A stretch of 64,000 nt of DNA from Medicago truncatula (lineage: Eukaryota; Streptophyta; Magnoliopsida; Fabales; Fabaceae), in assembly GCF_003473485.1 (NCBI RefSeq), contig NC_053046.1, forward strand, positions 8,070,001 to 8,134,000. The letters run 5' to 3'. The notes under the pieces were generated by a model, which worked only from the letters and a program-made list of their open reading frames with translations, ran no database searches and was not told where the DNA came from. Below, in pieces: positions 36,919 through 47,799 of the stretch. The position numbers and the translations under genes are program-made. Positions within the stretch are counted from its first letter, which is position 1. The number at the start of each line of letters is the position of its first letter.

Positions 36919-37932
36919 TTTTTAAATATTTTTATAAATATAACTTTGAAATTTGTAAAGTAAACTCATTAATATCAAAAAGATAAATATTAATTGAGAG
37001 TTAAAAAAGTTTAAACAATAAATATGACCAAGATTGAAAATTCTCTTATTAAAAAATCGGATGATGTAAATTTTTTAAACAACATGTCGATTTTAATCTT
37101 AATGTGATCGACAGGTATCGACAATCTATCGATCAAATTGAAGATTGAACTAAGTCACTAGACTCTAATCTCATATCTCAAAGCACTAAGTTAGTAGTTA
37201 GTAATGACTTGTCAATCATACTGAAGATTATAATTGCACACCTCAAAGTTCATAGCCATCAACCATTGAAAAAGATTATTGTATGACTTTTCCCAATTCA
37301 ATTGTAAGTCGTGGGGTAGTTAACATAACATTCCTCGTCTACTTTCTTTTTTTTACACACCTAACCTAGGGGTGGTTTTCGGTTTGGAGTCTTCTTCGTT
37401 GATTTGAACATGTATTATTTTATTCCAAACATGATTGAAGCCATGATTTGTACTTTCTCCAATGAAACAATTTGTTCATTATTTCTTATAATAAATATAG
37501 GAGGGATAGTTTTTCAATCTAAATATCATTTTTACATTGAAATTTTCAACTTACTTTATGCATAAATGTATCAAATGAAAATCATCAAAAAATATGCTTT
37601 AACAATCAACTTACTTTTATACCGCCATTAAAAAAAACATGTTTTTATACTATTCCATTTGATAATTTTAACTTTCTATTATCAGCGGTTGTTGACCTTC
37701 TACAAAGAGTTCAAAAGATTTTGCAATGTTATATCTCTGAGATATATGAACATTATATCAAAGAGGATATATTTTATCAACGAAAAAGGTTTATCGACTC
37801 AACTTGTTGTTCGTTTGTCTTCGATTTATGTATAAATTATTTTCTATAATTATAAAAAATTCAAAACAAAGTTTTTCCTTAAAAAATAAAAGTTTCAAAA
37901 CAGAGTTTTGTCAACAAAAAAAACAAGAAATA

Positions 37933-38098
37933 ATATTTGTACAACCACTTTCTAATAATTTTTTGACAACTTTTTCTCTCATGCTCACATTATATTCTTA
38001 TTTTCTCTCTTCCTTTGTCTCTCTCCATTGTTTTTGACCAATGAAAAGAGAGAAGAAAGAAATTGTCTCATTTGGTTGTTCAACAAATAACACCGCTA
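37933..38098. repeat. Dispersed inverted-ended repeat, copy 1
   Basis: Starts 'atatttgtacaacca' and ends 'tggttgttcaacaaataaca', the two edges being inverse to each other, with a 'ctctc/tttgtctctct' interior. Similar units occur at 47380-47562 and 56460-56625. Probably a small MITE family; target duplication not defined. Confidence 0.6.
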
Positions 38099-38120
38099 AA
38101 AAAACACTTTTACGACAAAC

Positions 38121-38654
38121 TTTTTTTTTGACAAAAACAAAATGATATTCATTCATTCAAATTGATAGAATGCATCAGATTCAAGATTGCTAAAAAGGTA
38201 AAAGATGAATCTGCGAACAAACTCATAACACCCAAGTTAATAGCATACAAAGGCAAAATGCCTACAAATAATATGATATAATCTAAATCACCAGAATACT
38301 CTTGTTTTTGGATCTGCAACGTTGACGTCCAAATCATTGATTGAATCTGTGATTGACTGAAGCTGATCTTTCAATATGAACCAACGAACACTGCAACAAG
38401 ATGCCAAATCAAACAACGCCGCACAAGACGATAAACAACACAAGGTCGCACTTAGACGAAATCACAAAAAAAACACAAAAGAAAACGTTTGATATTTGTG
38501 AAAATCACTTATTTAGATCGAAAGAAAGAGAAAAAAGATGCAGAGAGGTGACTTCAGGTCAAAGAATGATCTAAAATCACCCCTTCTCAATGAGTGAAAG
38601 AGAGGGAAAAAAAAAAAAAAAACCCTCATAGAGAAGTTGGAATTTCTCACTTCC
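38121..38654 (-). mobile_element. Poly(A)-ended retroposon copy A, with 9-bp target duplication
   Basis: ACGACAAAC occurs immediately outside both ends (38112-38120 and 38655-38663). Read on the minus strand the element ends '...gaatgaatatcattttgtttttgtc' followed by a run of A, the signature of LINE-driven retroposition. It shares about 500 bp with copy B at 46411-46960. Both keep a minus-strand open frame ending SINLNE or SIDLNE with the conserved core 'ILFVGILP-YAINLG', but whether that is translated is unknown. It lies only about 106 bp upstream of the glutaredoxin start codon. Confidence 0.8.
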
Positions 38655-38760
38655 ACGACAAACAAACTGTTTAGATACACGCGTGGAAAACAAAATCAGT
38701 GTCGTGTCAAATTGGGAAAATCCATAACACAGAGAAACACACGATCGAAAGAACAGAAGA

Positions 38761-38922
38761 ATGAAGATGTTACGGTGGAGCATGTTCATAACTCTCACGT
38801 TATTGACTGTTTTACCCTTTTTGTTTGAGAATGGAACCGAAGCTTCAAATTCAGCTTCCGCTTTTGTTCAAAACGCAATCTACTCCAACAGAATCACCAT
38901 CTTCTCCAAATCCTATTGCCCG

Positions 38923-38965
<43 letters not shown>

Positions 38966-40822
38966 CTCTTCAATTTTCAATTATTATCACGCGTTTCAAT
39001 AATAATAATTCGGGTTTAATTTTATTCTTGTAGGTATTGTTTACGTGCTAAACGTGTTTTTGTTGAACTTAATGAGCAACCTTTTGTGATTGAGCTTGAT
39101 TTGCGAGGTATCTCTTAAATCATAACTCTGTTATATTTATGCCTTGTTTGATAAACAACTTAATTTGCAGCTTATAGCGTAAGTGTTTTTCATGAGAGTT
39201 TAATTAATATGCTCTGTCGTAGGTGTACAATATTTTACACATGCATCCGTTGATTGTGTTGTCACAACTCATGTGTTTTGATATTTTGAGGACATCACTG
39301 GATGCACGTGTAAAATAATTGTACACCGACAGAGAATACTAATTAAATTCTTTTCCTCATACCTCGCTTATGTATAAGTTATTTCTATAACAAAAGTTAA
39401 ATTGTTATCGCGTAAGCTATACAGTTTGTCATGGAGAGCTTATGAAAATAAGCTGAAAACAGATTATGAGCACATGTCATACGCTGTTTTCATAAGTGTT
39501 TATGTCAGGAGATAAGTTCAAATAAGCCAATCCAAACAGACAATTGTTATCATTATTCAAACTTATCTCAGGCTCGTTTTAATTTTTTTTGTGCTTGTGT
39601 AGATGATGGGTATCAAATTCAGGGTGTTCTTCTGGATTTGATTGGTAGAAGGACAGTCCCACAAGTGTTTGTATATGGGAAGCATATTGGTGGATCAGAT
39701 GGTTAGTTTTTGCTTCTTAGCTTTTTGCTTTTCTGAGTTATTATTATCTAAGAATAAACTCTCGATTTAGTACTCAAATATCACACTCTCTTATACTTAG
39801 GCCATGTTTGGATAAACAACTTAATTTGTAGCTCATAGCATAAGTGTTTATCATGATAAGCGCTTATCTGTATGCTATTTCTATAAAAAAAAAAAAAAAA
39901 AATGAAGATAATGATCTTCATATAAGCTTATAAGCTGTTTTCATAAGCTATCCTGAGCAAATATATCCTTATATATTTTGCATTTTGAACCCCACTTAAT
40001 TTTTCTTGGCACCACTAGCCCAAAAGTTTCAAGAACACAAGATTCTGAACCCCCTAAGATAGGATCCTGGATCCACTACTGATCTTGAAGAGCTTATGAA
40101 AATAAGCTGAAAACAGCTTAGGAATATATCATAAGTTGTTTTCATAAGCTCTCTCAAATAGTCTCGCGAGTGCTTGTGTTAGTAGATAAGTTCAAATAAG
40201 TCAATCCCTATAGGTTCTCAGTGCTTAAACTATATGAAAATAATGCATTTGGGTTCTCTCCATCATGCACCCCCTTTATAATTTGTATCCAAAAAAGCAA
40301 GGGTGGAAAGTGCGAGAAGATAGGGAATAAATGGAGAGAGATGGAGAGAAACTTTGTTGGAGTGGATAATAAATAGTCCCTAGCATCTTGTTGGAGGTGA
40401 AAATAAATTTTGCCGGGTTATTGTTATCTAAATCCGAATTTAATAAATTGTTCCTTTAGTATGTGAAAATTTATCTCGTTAGTTCCTAAAGTATATGAAA
40501 ACTTGTCCGATTAGTCCCTAAATTATATGAAAACTTGTCCATTAGTCCTTAGCATCTTAAGTATTAATGAAACAGATTATAAATTATTTTACGGGCTACT
40601 TATTTTTTTCACATACTTTCAAGGCTAAATAGAGGTGATAATGATAATTAAGGGGCTAAATTGAAGGTTTAGTGTATTACTATTATCTATATGACATTAC
40701 AAAAGGTTAAAGTTCCTTTGTGTTTCTCTATCTGTTCTTACAAAGTTTGCTCATTTTCTAATTTAGATCTCAGTGCTGCAGTCCAGAGTGGTGAATTGCA
40801 GAAACTTCTCAAATCAAGTTGA
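38761..40822 (+). CDS. CPYC-type glutaredoxin, secretory pathway (GRXC3-like)
   Basis: Four exons (38761-38921, 39034-39107, 39603-39701, 40767-40822) with GT-AG ends and matching phases give 129 residues. An N-terminal hydrophobic segment (about 7-22, [14 protein letters not shown]) is a signal peptide or anchor. The mature domain starts near [12 protein letters not shown]; the active site CPYC (C53 to C56) is split by intron 1 inside the proline codon. Then come the cis-proline motif TVPQVF and the glutathione-binding GGSDDL. It matches the C3/C4 class of plant glutaredoxins, which reduce disulphides or glutathionylated proteins with glutathione in the endomembrane system. Introns 2 and 3 each contain a copy of the same ~0.4-kb MITE, each interrupted by another insertion. 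Intron 1 holds a TA microsatellite right after the donor. Confidence 0.93.
38929..38963. repeat. (TA)n microsatellite in glutaredoxin intron 1
   Basis: About 17 TA units beginning a few bases after the exon 1 donor (GTACATACATATA). Confidence 0.9.
39140..39545. mobile_element. MITE in glutaredoxin intron 2, interrupted by a second MITE
   Basis: Begins 'tgtttgataaacaacttaatt' and ends 'aagttcaaataagccaatccaaaca'. Interior arms repeat words such as 'agcttatgaaaataagctga' and 'gctgttttcataag' in opposite orientations. At 39212-39334 it is split by a different inverted-repeat element whose ends are 'ctctgtcgtaggtgtacaat' and 'attgtacaccgacagag'. A second member of the outer family is in intron 3. 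Confidence 0.7.
39790..40215. mobile_element. MITE in glutaredoxin intron 3, interrupted
   Basis: Same family as 39140-39545 ('tgtttggataaacaacttaatt' to 'gttcaaataagtcaatcc'). The segment about 39965-40085 ('tatattttgcattttgaacccc' to 'ggatccactactga') is foreign to the family and looks like a later insertion, source unknown. Confidence 0.65.
40430..40680. repeat. Short tandem repeats in glutaredoxin intron 3
   Basis: Two to three diverged units of about 34 bp built on 'agtccctaaa-tatatgaaaacttgtc' (40455-40550). Related words occur in many legume intergenic repeats; possibly one arm of a degraded MITE, as 'aggggctaaattgaaggt' lies inverted at about 40650. Confidence 0.45.
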
Positions 40823-41717
40823 TTGTATACTTGAGACTGAGGAGCACTAGCATCTCTAATTTGTATGAATGCGGGGAACCCGCATTTTCATCGATATCGA
40901 AGATTTCAAGCTTCTAGCGGCAAAATACTTTTTCATGTTTTTTGGGTATTTTATACTAGGTGATAAACATGTATTTTTAGCTTGATCTGGTTCTGCATAG
41001 ATTCTGTTTTAGAGTTCATGTTTTCATTTTGTTCTATAGGAAAGTACGATCATGAGCGGTGGAGCTCTAATTGTTGGAATTGATTTCGTTGTCATTGTTA
41101 ATTAGTATAAAATTGTGGTTTTCAATAATTGGCTCTTGATCTTGCAAATATTTTAAAAAGATGCCAGTTTCTGTTATGAACCTGAATGTGATTTCAGCAA
41201 TATTTCTATCAGACTATTGTTTCATTGAATCTATCTCAAGTAATGGCTTGATAATCAAAGAAGTAAAACCACAGGCCTACAAAGAACCAATGTCAAATTG
41301 TGTCTTATAAACTATGACCATTTAATAGAATGGTACTGTTTTTGTACCAAACAAATTGGCTTTGTACCATATAAAATAAATACAATAGTTCTGTTTTGAG
41401 TAATCTAATAAATTAGGAATTTACTAGTACTTAATGTAATCATATATAACAGAATAACAAGACATGTTATATTGACAGCTAAAATCTAAATCTGCATGTA
41501 GGTTTTCCCTGTACGACAAAATCTGTGTGTGTGGTATGAATCTGTGTATCTCGGGACAATTAAACTGAAAACTGAGATATATATGCTATGAAAATAAAAA
41601 TTGTGTAACTGTTTTCTGGATAACTTTTGTGGCATAGAACCTGAAGCATGTTACTGCCTCTTCTCAGATTTGTATGAGAAGGAACCTTAAATTAAAGCAG
41701 GAATGGTGTATCCATTA
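40823..41717. other. 3' flanks of convergent glutaredoxin and PMT genes
   Basis: About 0.9 kb between two gene 3' ends. No further gene, repeat or RNA is recognised. Confidence 0.55.
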
Positions 41718-44700
41718 TCAGGAAGAAGCTACAGATTTAGGCCGCCAGGTTCCTTTCTTTGCAGAGAGCAAACCTTCTTGTTCTTTGGAGTAGGTTATTT
41801 CCCAATGTAGAGATTTTAACAAGGTTTCCACTTCGCTAATGATGCTAGATTCATCGCGAACAATGAACATCCCTCCCGGTCTCATCATTCTATCCACCTC
41901 TGCTATAACAGGATTAAGTTTGCACCTGGAGAGCCAAAACAATAGAATTGAATCAATATGGTGCAATTTCTCTAGAATGGTGGTGTAAAAGGTGCTTCCA
42001 CTCATACCTCTCTTTTGTCTTTGAGAAAAGTTTATCTGCATGAAGTAGATCATAAGTTCGTGGATATGTGCTGAATGATTCACACCAGTCATGGTATATC
42101 CCAAAAAGACCCCTCTCATAGATTATTGGTAGTGTGTCAGGAGCATCTATGTTCACTATATTGAACACCCAAATTGGAAGTTCCCTCAGTGCAGCTGCAA
42201 ATCTACACCCACATGACTATATGTTAATACTAATTATCACATAGTATCAAATTAAAAATGTTTAGTAGTTTTACTCTAGGGTGAATCAATACCCTCCATA
42301 GACAGCTCTCATGTCCATGGCGTTTCTCACGTTAGACCAAGTTACACCAATGTTGCTCAACTCGTCCACCGCATTTTTCCAACGTTCAGTGTCTTCGACA
42401 AAATCTTTGGGAGCTGGTTTTCCATAGATCCCAACCTGTGAGTTGTTTAACCAATATGGGGCTTTGTGCAGCCGTTTAGGCCAAACTTCAGGCCATTTGG
42501 CTCCTCTGTCAGCCTTGTTAACAGGCACCTTGTGCATGCATGCCTGCAGAGGTACATACCTGTAGCATAATAGTGCATTTTGCAATTTTACCAAACCAGA
42601 TTAGAATTTTGAAGTACTGTTCTTTATTTTACTGATCAAATCAACTAACTTTTTTTCCCACATAGCAGTAATAGAGATTTACCAGGCAGCATTTGGATCA
42701 TCATCATCCTTGCATAGTGGAGGTTGGCTTTTCTCTCTTCGTTCATAACAGTCGTTAGAAGCGGGTTTGCGGTAAATGGCGACACCAACATGGTTCAGTT
42801 TATCCTTGTTGATAGTCACAAGCTCCCAACACATGGCCTTAGTTAGTGAGGTCATTTCTAGAAGGAAGCACAATAAATGTGGAGTTATTATCTTCTTAAT
42901 AACATATAGACTATAGAGATATGATATGTGGTCCTACCCTTCCATATCTCAACATCTTCTTCAAGCTTTTGGTATACAGGAGTAGCAGACCAAGCAAAAT
43001 AACCACCTGGTCGCAAAACCCGATTCAATTCCAATAGCAGCTTGCCACCTAAAAACGAAGTTTCATATTCCTTATTAACCATGCTCAACCAAATGAAAAA
43101 TCTAGCCCAGCATAAACATTACTGATACCAACCTTCTTCATGCCAAGGTACTCGACAACGTGCACAATGAATAAGATCAAAAACGCCGTTGGGGAATGGA
43201 AGCCTTTGAGAACCCATGACAGCAGATATGGCAGGAATGCCTCTCTCGAGGGCAAATTGAACTTGTGCTTCATGCTCGTCTTTCGGTGCTAAAGACATTG
43301 CAACAACATCTCTATCGAATAGGTAACCGCCAAAACTTCCAACCCCACACCCAACATCCAAAATCACCCTTGTGCGCTTTCCCCATGCAATATCAGGTTC
43401 AGCCTGCAATGTTGGAAATTATGATTAGCAAGATATAAATTCATTTTCTGGTCTATGCATCACTCCTAATTATTAAGTACTAGAAAATGATTAGTTTATA
43501 AATTAAATTTGCAACTACCTGTTGGAGAAAATCAATGTAGTGTAGAGCTCCATGAATGAATTGAGTGCCACCTCCTGGGAATGTCAAGAATTCACCTGAC
43601 ACCTTCACCCAATTCTGATGTCCCTTAACCTCGGCCAGCGACGTGTGCGGTACGTTGTGGTACCATACCTATTTTCATACATAATAACAATGTTTCCAAT
43701 TTTGAAAATGACATTATCAAAGTCTCCATAAATGTATTAGATATACCTTTGAATCAAACTGACCTTATCTCTACTATTGGGCCATTTGATGGATGTTTTG
43801 TAACCATTAGGAAGTGGCACAAGGCAAGTAGGTCCTTCCTCAGGACAGTGTCTCTCTCTATGTTCAAAGTGTTTTGTGGAACGTAACTTTTTAATGGCTT
43901 TTTCATTGTCCAAACAAGGAATATAATCAGCACCTGCAGTAACATTGCATAGAGACCACTTGTTGTCTTGCAGTTTCTTCTCATTTCCACCTGATTCATC
44001 ACCTTTCTGTCTCTTCTTTTCGTTTTGTGACTGATCAGCTTGCGTTGACCACGGCTTCTTTGACTTCCCTCCTTTCTTCTCTGCTTTTGGCTTGACTGTT
44101 TCCTCACCTTCATTTTTCTCTGATGCTGTCTTAGAAAGTTTAGAGTTTTGTTGCTCTTCAATCTCGCCTTTGTCTTCTCTCAATTGTTCTTTATTTGCTT
44201 CATCTTCATCGTTTTTAGACCCTTGTGTGTCGAAAGTTGGAACATCTTGTTGCTGTACCGTGCTTTGTTCTTGGTTTTCAGCTACATTTACGTCATTAGA
44301 TTCTGTAACATCTTGAGACTTGGTATTATCTTGTTCTTCCTTTTTGTTTTCTCCGGAGCTTTCAATGTTACTTTGTTGGACTTTCTCAGACTCGGAAACT
44401 TTCCCATCATTGTCTGACTTAGATTCATGTATTGCAGAAACTTGTTCTTTTTGTGTTAACGAGCTTTCCTCTGATATCTGAGAGTCACTAACAACACTTT
44501 GTTGTTTATTCTGATCGTTGTTTAAGTTTTTGTCGTCAGATTTGATGGCATCATCGGGTAGATGACCAGGATTATCTCCATAGACAGCCGTGGGAGTTTC
44601 CTTTTGTTCTTCGATTTTAGGGACAACGGTTGTGGTTTGTACCAATTCTTCTGTGTTTTTAGTTTTGGTTTGTTGTGAATCATCGGAGGTAGAGAAATCG

Positions 44701-44912
44701 TTGTTCGTGTTATCGGATGTATCAATAGCCGTTCGGGTGCTGGTAATCTCTTCTTCGCTTTGTGTTTTCGACGAAAACATAGAGTTGGAGGAGTTGGAGT
44801 TTAGCATCCATACACCAAAAACACATAGTGCTATAAATCCTAATGTTACCAAGGTTGATACATATGATGGTGATGATGATCTCCTACTGTTACGAGTCTT
44901 AAACAATGCCAT
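41718..44912 (-). CDS. Probable methyltransferase, PMT24/25/26 type (DUF248), Golgi type II membrane protein
   Basis: Eight exons on the minus strand (44912-43764, 43668-43519, 43403-43133, 43048-42938, 42857-42683, 42559-42293, 42202-42008, 41925-41718), all GT-AG and phase-consistent, give 841 residues. A short basic cytosolic tail (KTRNSRR) is followed by one membrane span (about 18-36), then a long acidic, Gln/Ser/Glu-rich luminal stem (about 45-310). The DUF248 methyltransferase follows: [40 protein letters not shown], the SAM-binding motif [14 protein letters not shown] (D449), [26 protein letters not shown] and a C-terminal [10 protein letters not shown]. Relatives such as QUA2 and CGR act on pectin homogalacturonan methylation in the Golgi; the substrate of this long-stem group is not settled. 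Length is at the upper end for the family because of the stem. Intact. Confidence 0.94.
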
Positions 44913-46410
44913 AAGAGTTTTTATTCAGAGGCTAACTAATAATAAAAATGTATCAAAATTTGTTAATGATGTCGATGCATGTGAGACTGCATAGACAAAC
45001 ACAGAAAGTATGATTGTGTGGGAAAGGTTTGTGTTTGAGTGAGAAGTTTGTGGAGAAAGGTGAGGAGAGAAGATGGTAAGAAAATATTGGGAAACATTCT
45101 CAAGTTGGAGGTTGGAATGTCTTGATGATCCAAAATAGTCGGAGTAGGGAATTTGTTAGAGAAAAATAAGGTTGCTATGTTGGGGACTTGACAAAACCAA
45201 GAAATTATGTGAGATTTTCCTTTTTTTCTTACTCTATAACCTTTGTTTTAGGAGTGATGTTTTTTATTAAGAAAAAACTAATTAAATGGGAGCTTTAAAA
45301 TATTTTCAGTAAAAAAATAGTAATTTCTTTTTCCTAACAATGCAATTGAAAGGAATGCAAACGTGATATATGGGGCATATCACATAAGAATGAGTAACTT
45401 ATGTAAGAATGAATTACAACCATCAGATTAAAAATAGATGGTTGAGATTAAATGAGTCCTTTTAAACACCACATGTGTCCACAACCACTCTATCCATCAA
45501 TTCTGCACACCCACGTTTCATCTTCTACTATCGATATCCATTGTCACGTTCTTTCTCCATCTACAATACAATCTCAGATTAAAAACTCATGTCTTTGATT
45601 TGTTCTTTTTAAATCTGCAAAACACAATTTTACTGAAAAAGAAATTGTCAATTGTTCTAAAATTGGTGAATTTCTCAACTTATTATTTTGGTTGTCAATT
45701 TCTTATGTTCTAGACTCGAAACACAACTAGTGTGTGTATGTAGACACAATTTGTTCTAAATATCAATTGGTGAATTTGTCAACTTTTTATTTTTATTTTG
45801 GTTGTATTCTTGGCTTATCTTAGATTTTTAGACGATGGATCAAGGATGCTTGAAAGAAAATTTTCCATACTTTTAGAAGGTGGATCACAGATGATTTTAA
45901 TCTAATGTGAGATTTTAGATAAAATGATGAGAGAAAATAATAAGAATTTGGAGGGTTTGTTTGATGGTTTGGATAGGAAAATAGGGTATCATATATTCAT
46001 CATATTTGGTTTAAAATTCATGTTTAATGCATCAAAGAGATAGAATAAAATAAATTATTTTTCTATTCTATCCTAACTTATATTTGTAATTTTTATCCTG
46101 AATATATGTTGAGTTAGAAACTATCTTGATAAGATTAAAAATTCATTCTATATTTATTATCATCATATTATGTCGTTTTTATGTTGTCATTCTTTACTTA
46201 TTTATAATTAATTACATGTCGTTTTTAAAATATTTAATTAATAACGAGAGTAATTTTCTCATTTAATTATGATAAAATAATATATTGTCGGTTATCATGT
46301 TCGTATCAAACACATGATAGGATATTAGGATTAAACCGGTCTCTACGTAATAATGTTCGGTGGTTTATCAACTGATTAGGATCAAGACTAATTCCATCAC
46401 TAAATAATTT
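44913..46410. other. Upstream region of PMT gene and intergenic
   Basis: Leader and promoter of the PMT gene (minus strand) at 44913-45250, then AT-rich DNA without a supported gene. Segment 45390-45530 may be an old repeat but nothing definite is seen. Confidence 0.45.
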
Positions 46411-46960
46411 TTTTTATAAAAACAAAACGATATTCATTCATTCAAATCGATAGAGTACATAGATACAAACATCGCTAAAAATGTAAAGGGTGAATTTGCG
46501 AACAAACTCACACCACCCAAGTTAATAGCATAAAATGGCAAAATGCCTACAAATAATATGATAAAACCTAAATCACTGAAATCACATGGCTCCGGTTCTG
46601 CAATGTTGACGCTCAAATCATTGGTTGAAATTGTAATTGATTGATGCCAATCTTTCAATAGGAACTAAACGAACACCGCGACAAGACGCGAAATCAAATG
46701 CCGCTCAAAACAACGAACAACACAACGCCGCACTTAGACGATGAAATCACACAAAAACACAAAAGAAAAAACTTGATATATGTGAAAACCACTTATTTAG
46801 ATTGAAAGAAAAGGGAAAAAAGAAATAGAGGGGTGATTCTAGGTCAAAAATGACCTAAAACCAATCCTCCTCAATAAACGAAGAAGAAAAAAAGTTTAGA
46901 GAGAAGTTGGAATTTCTTTTATTAGATGATTTTTATTCATGTTATATAATCAAATATCAT
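46411..46960 (-). mobile_element. Poly(A)-ended retroposon copy B, with 15-bp target duplication
   Basis: ATCACTAAATAATTT flanks both ends (46396-46410 and 46961-46975). The minus-strand 3' end finishes in an A-rich run next to the left duplication. About 500 bp match copy A (38121-38654); copy B has roughly 45 extra bases at its 5' end (46917-46960). No reverse transcriptase is encoded, so it must be mobilised in trans by a LINE. Confidence 0.8.
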
Positions 46961-46975
46961 ATCACTAAATAATTT

Positions 46976-47799
46976 AGTTATCGTTTTTCTTGATCCCAAT
47001 GAGTGGTTTTTCAGTCTCTTTACGTCTTTCGTTTACAATGTATTAATGAAACGTAATTTTATAAAAATAGTAATTCAATTTTTTTGAAATGGCCAAGGGA
47101 ATGAGATATATTAAAACTCTATCTAATAATGACAAAGATATTTTAATAGATGGCACAAGGAGAACATAAAATAGAGAGGGAAACAATGAGAGTCTGGTAT
47201 GATTCAACAACAAACCACTTTAAGGAAAGGAAAAAAAAACACTTCATAGACAAAAGAAAACCCAATAGGCTAGTGGGAAAAATCAATGTATCCTAAACAT
47301 TTCAAAGGATCTGTGTAGGTGTTTACATGGTCGGATATTTTGACGGATTAAACCATATTCATGTATAAATTAAGATAAATGATATTTGTACAACCAATTT
47401 TTGATAACTTTTGTGATAACTTTCTCACTCATACTCATATTATTTTTTTATTTTTTCTCTCTCTATTGCTTTGATTTTTGTGTCAATACTTCTTTTTCTT
47501 TATAAAATTATGATTCTTAAAAGTTGTCAATCAAATGGTTGTTCAAATAACACAACTCATAAATCAATTACTTATATGAATTTGGATTTATAACGATGAT
47601 TGTATGCATACCAAAGATTAAGATCAAAACCAAATTATTTCATCTTCACTTTGAGCCACCACCGAACATGAATTTTAACTTGATCACTAACAAAATCAAT
47701 ATTATTGTCCTTGTTGCCGGAAAAAGAAAAAAAAAATGTTGCGAGCCTTTCAAATCATCTAAACGATAGCTAACCAAATGAGTTGAAAACACCCCCTTG
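46976..47799. other. Intergenic, repeat-rich
   Basis: No gene. Includes a second copy of the dispersed inverted-ended repeat (47380-47562). Confidence 0.5.
47380..47562. repeat. Dispersed inverted-ended repeat, copy 2
   Basis: Edges 'gatatttgtacaacca' and 'tggttgttcaaataacac' are inverse; the interior 'tttctcactcatactcatatt' and 'tttttgtgtcaatacttc' is shared with copies at 37933 and 56460. Confidence 0.6.

Larger units (their letters stand above)
35927..38120. other. Intergenic, NLR to glutaredoxin
   Basis: Promoter and leader of the NLR at the left. Two MITEs (36159-36416, 36457-36918) and one copy of a dispersed inverted-repeat family (37933-38098). No gene supported; the open frame 37804-38037 lies partly inside that repeat. 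Confidence 0.55.

Noticed and set aside
44092-44994. Plus-strand frames over the PMT stem
   Set aside because: Antisense shadows of the repetitive acidic stem-coding sequence.
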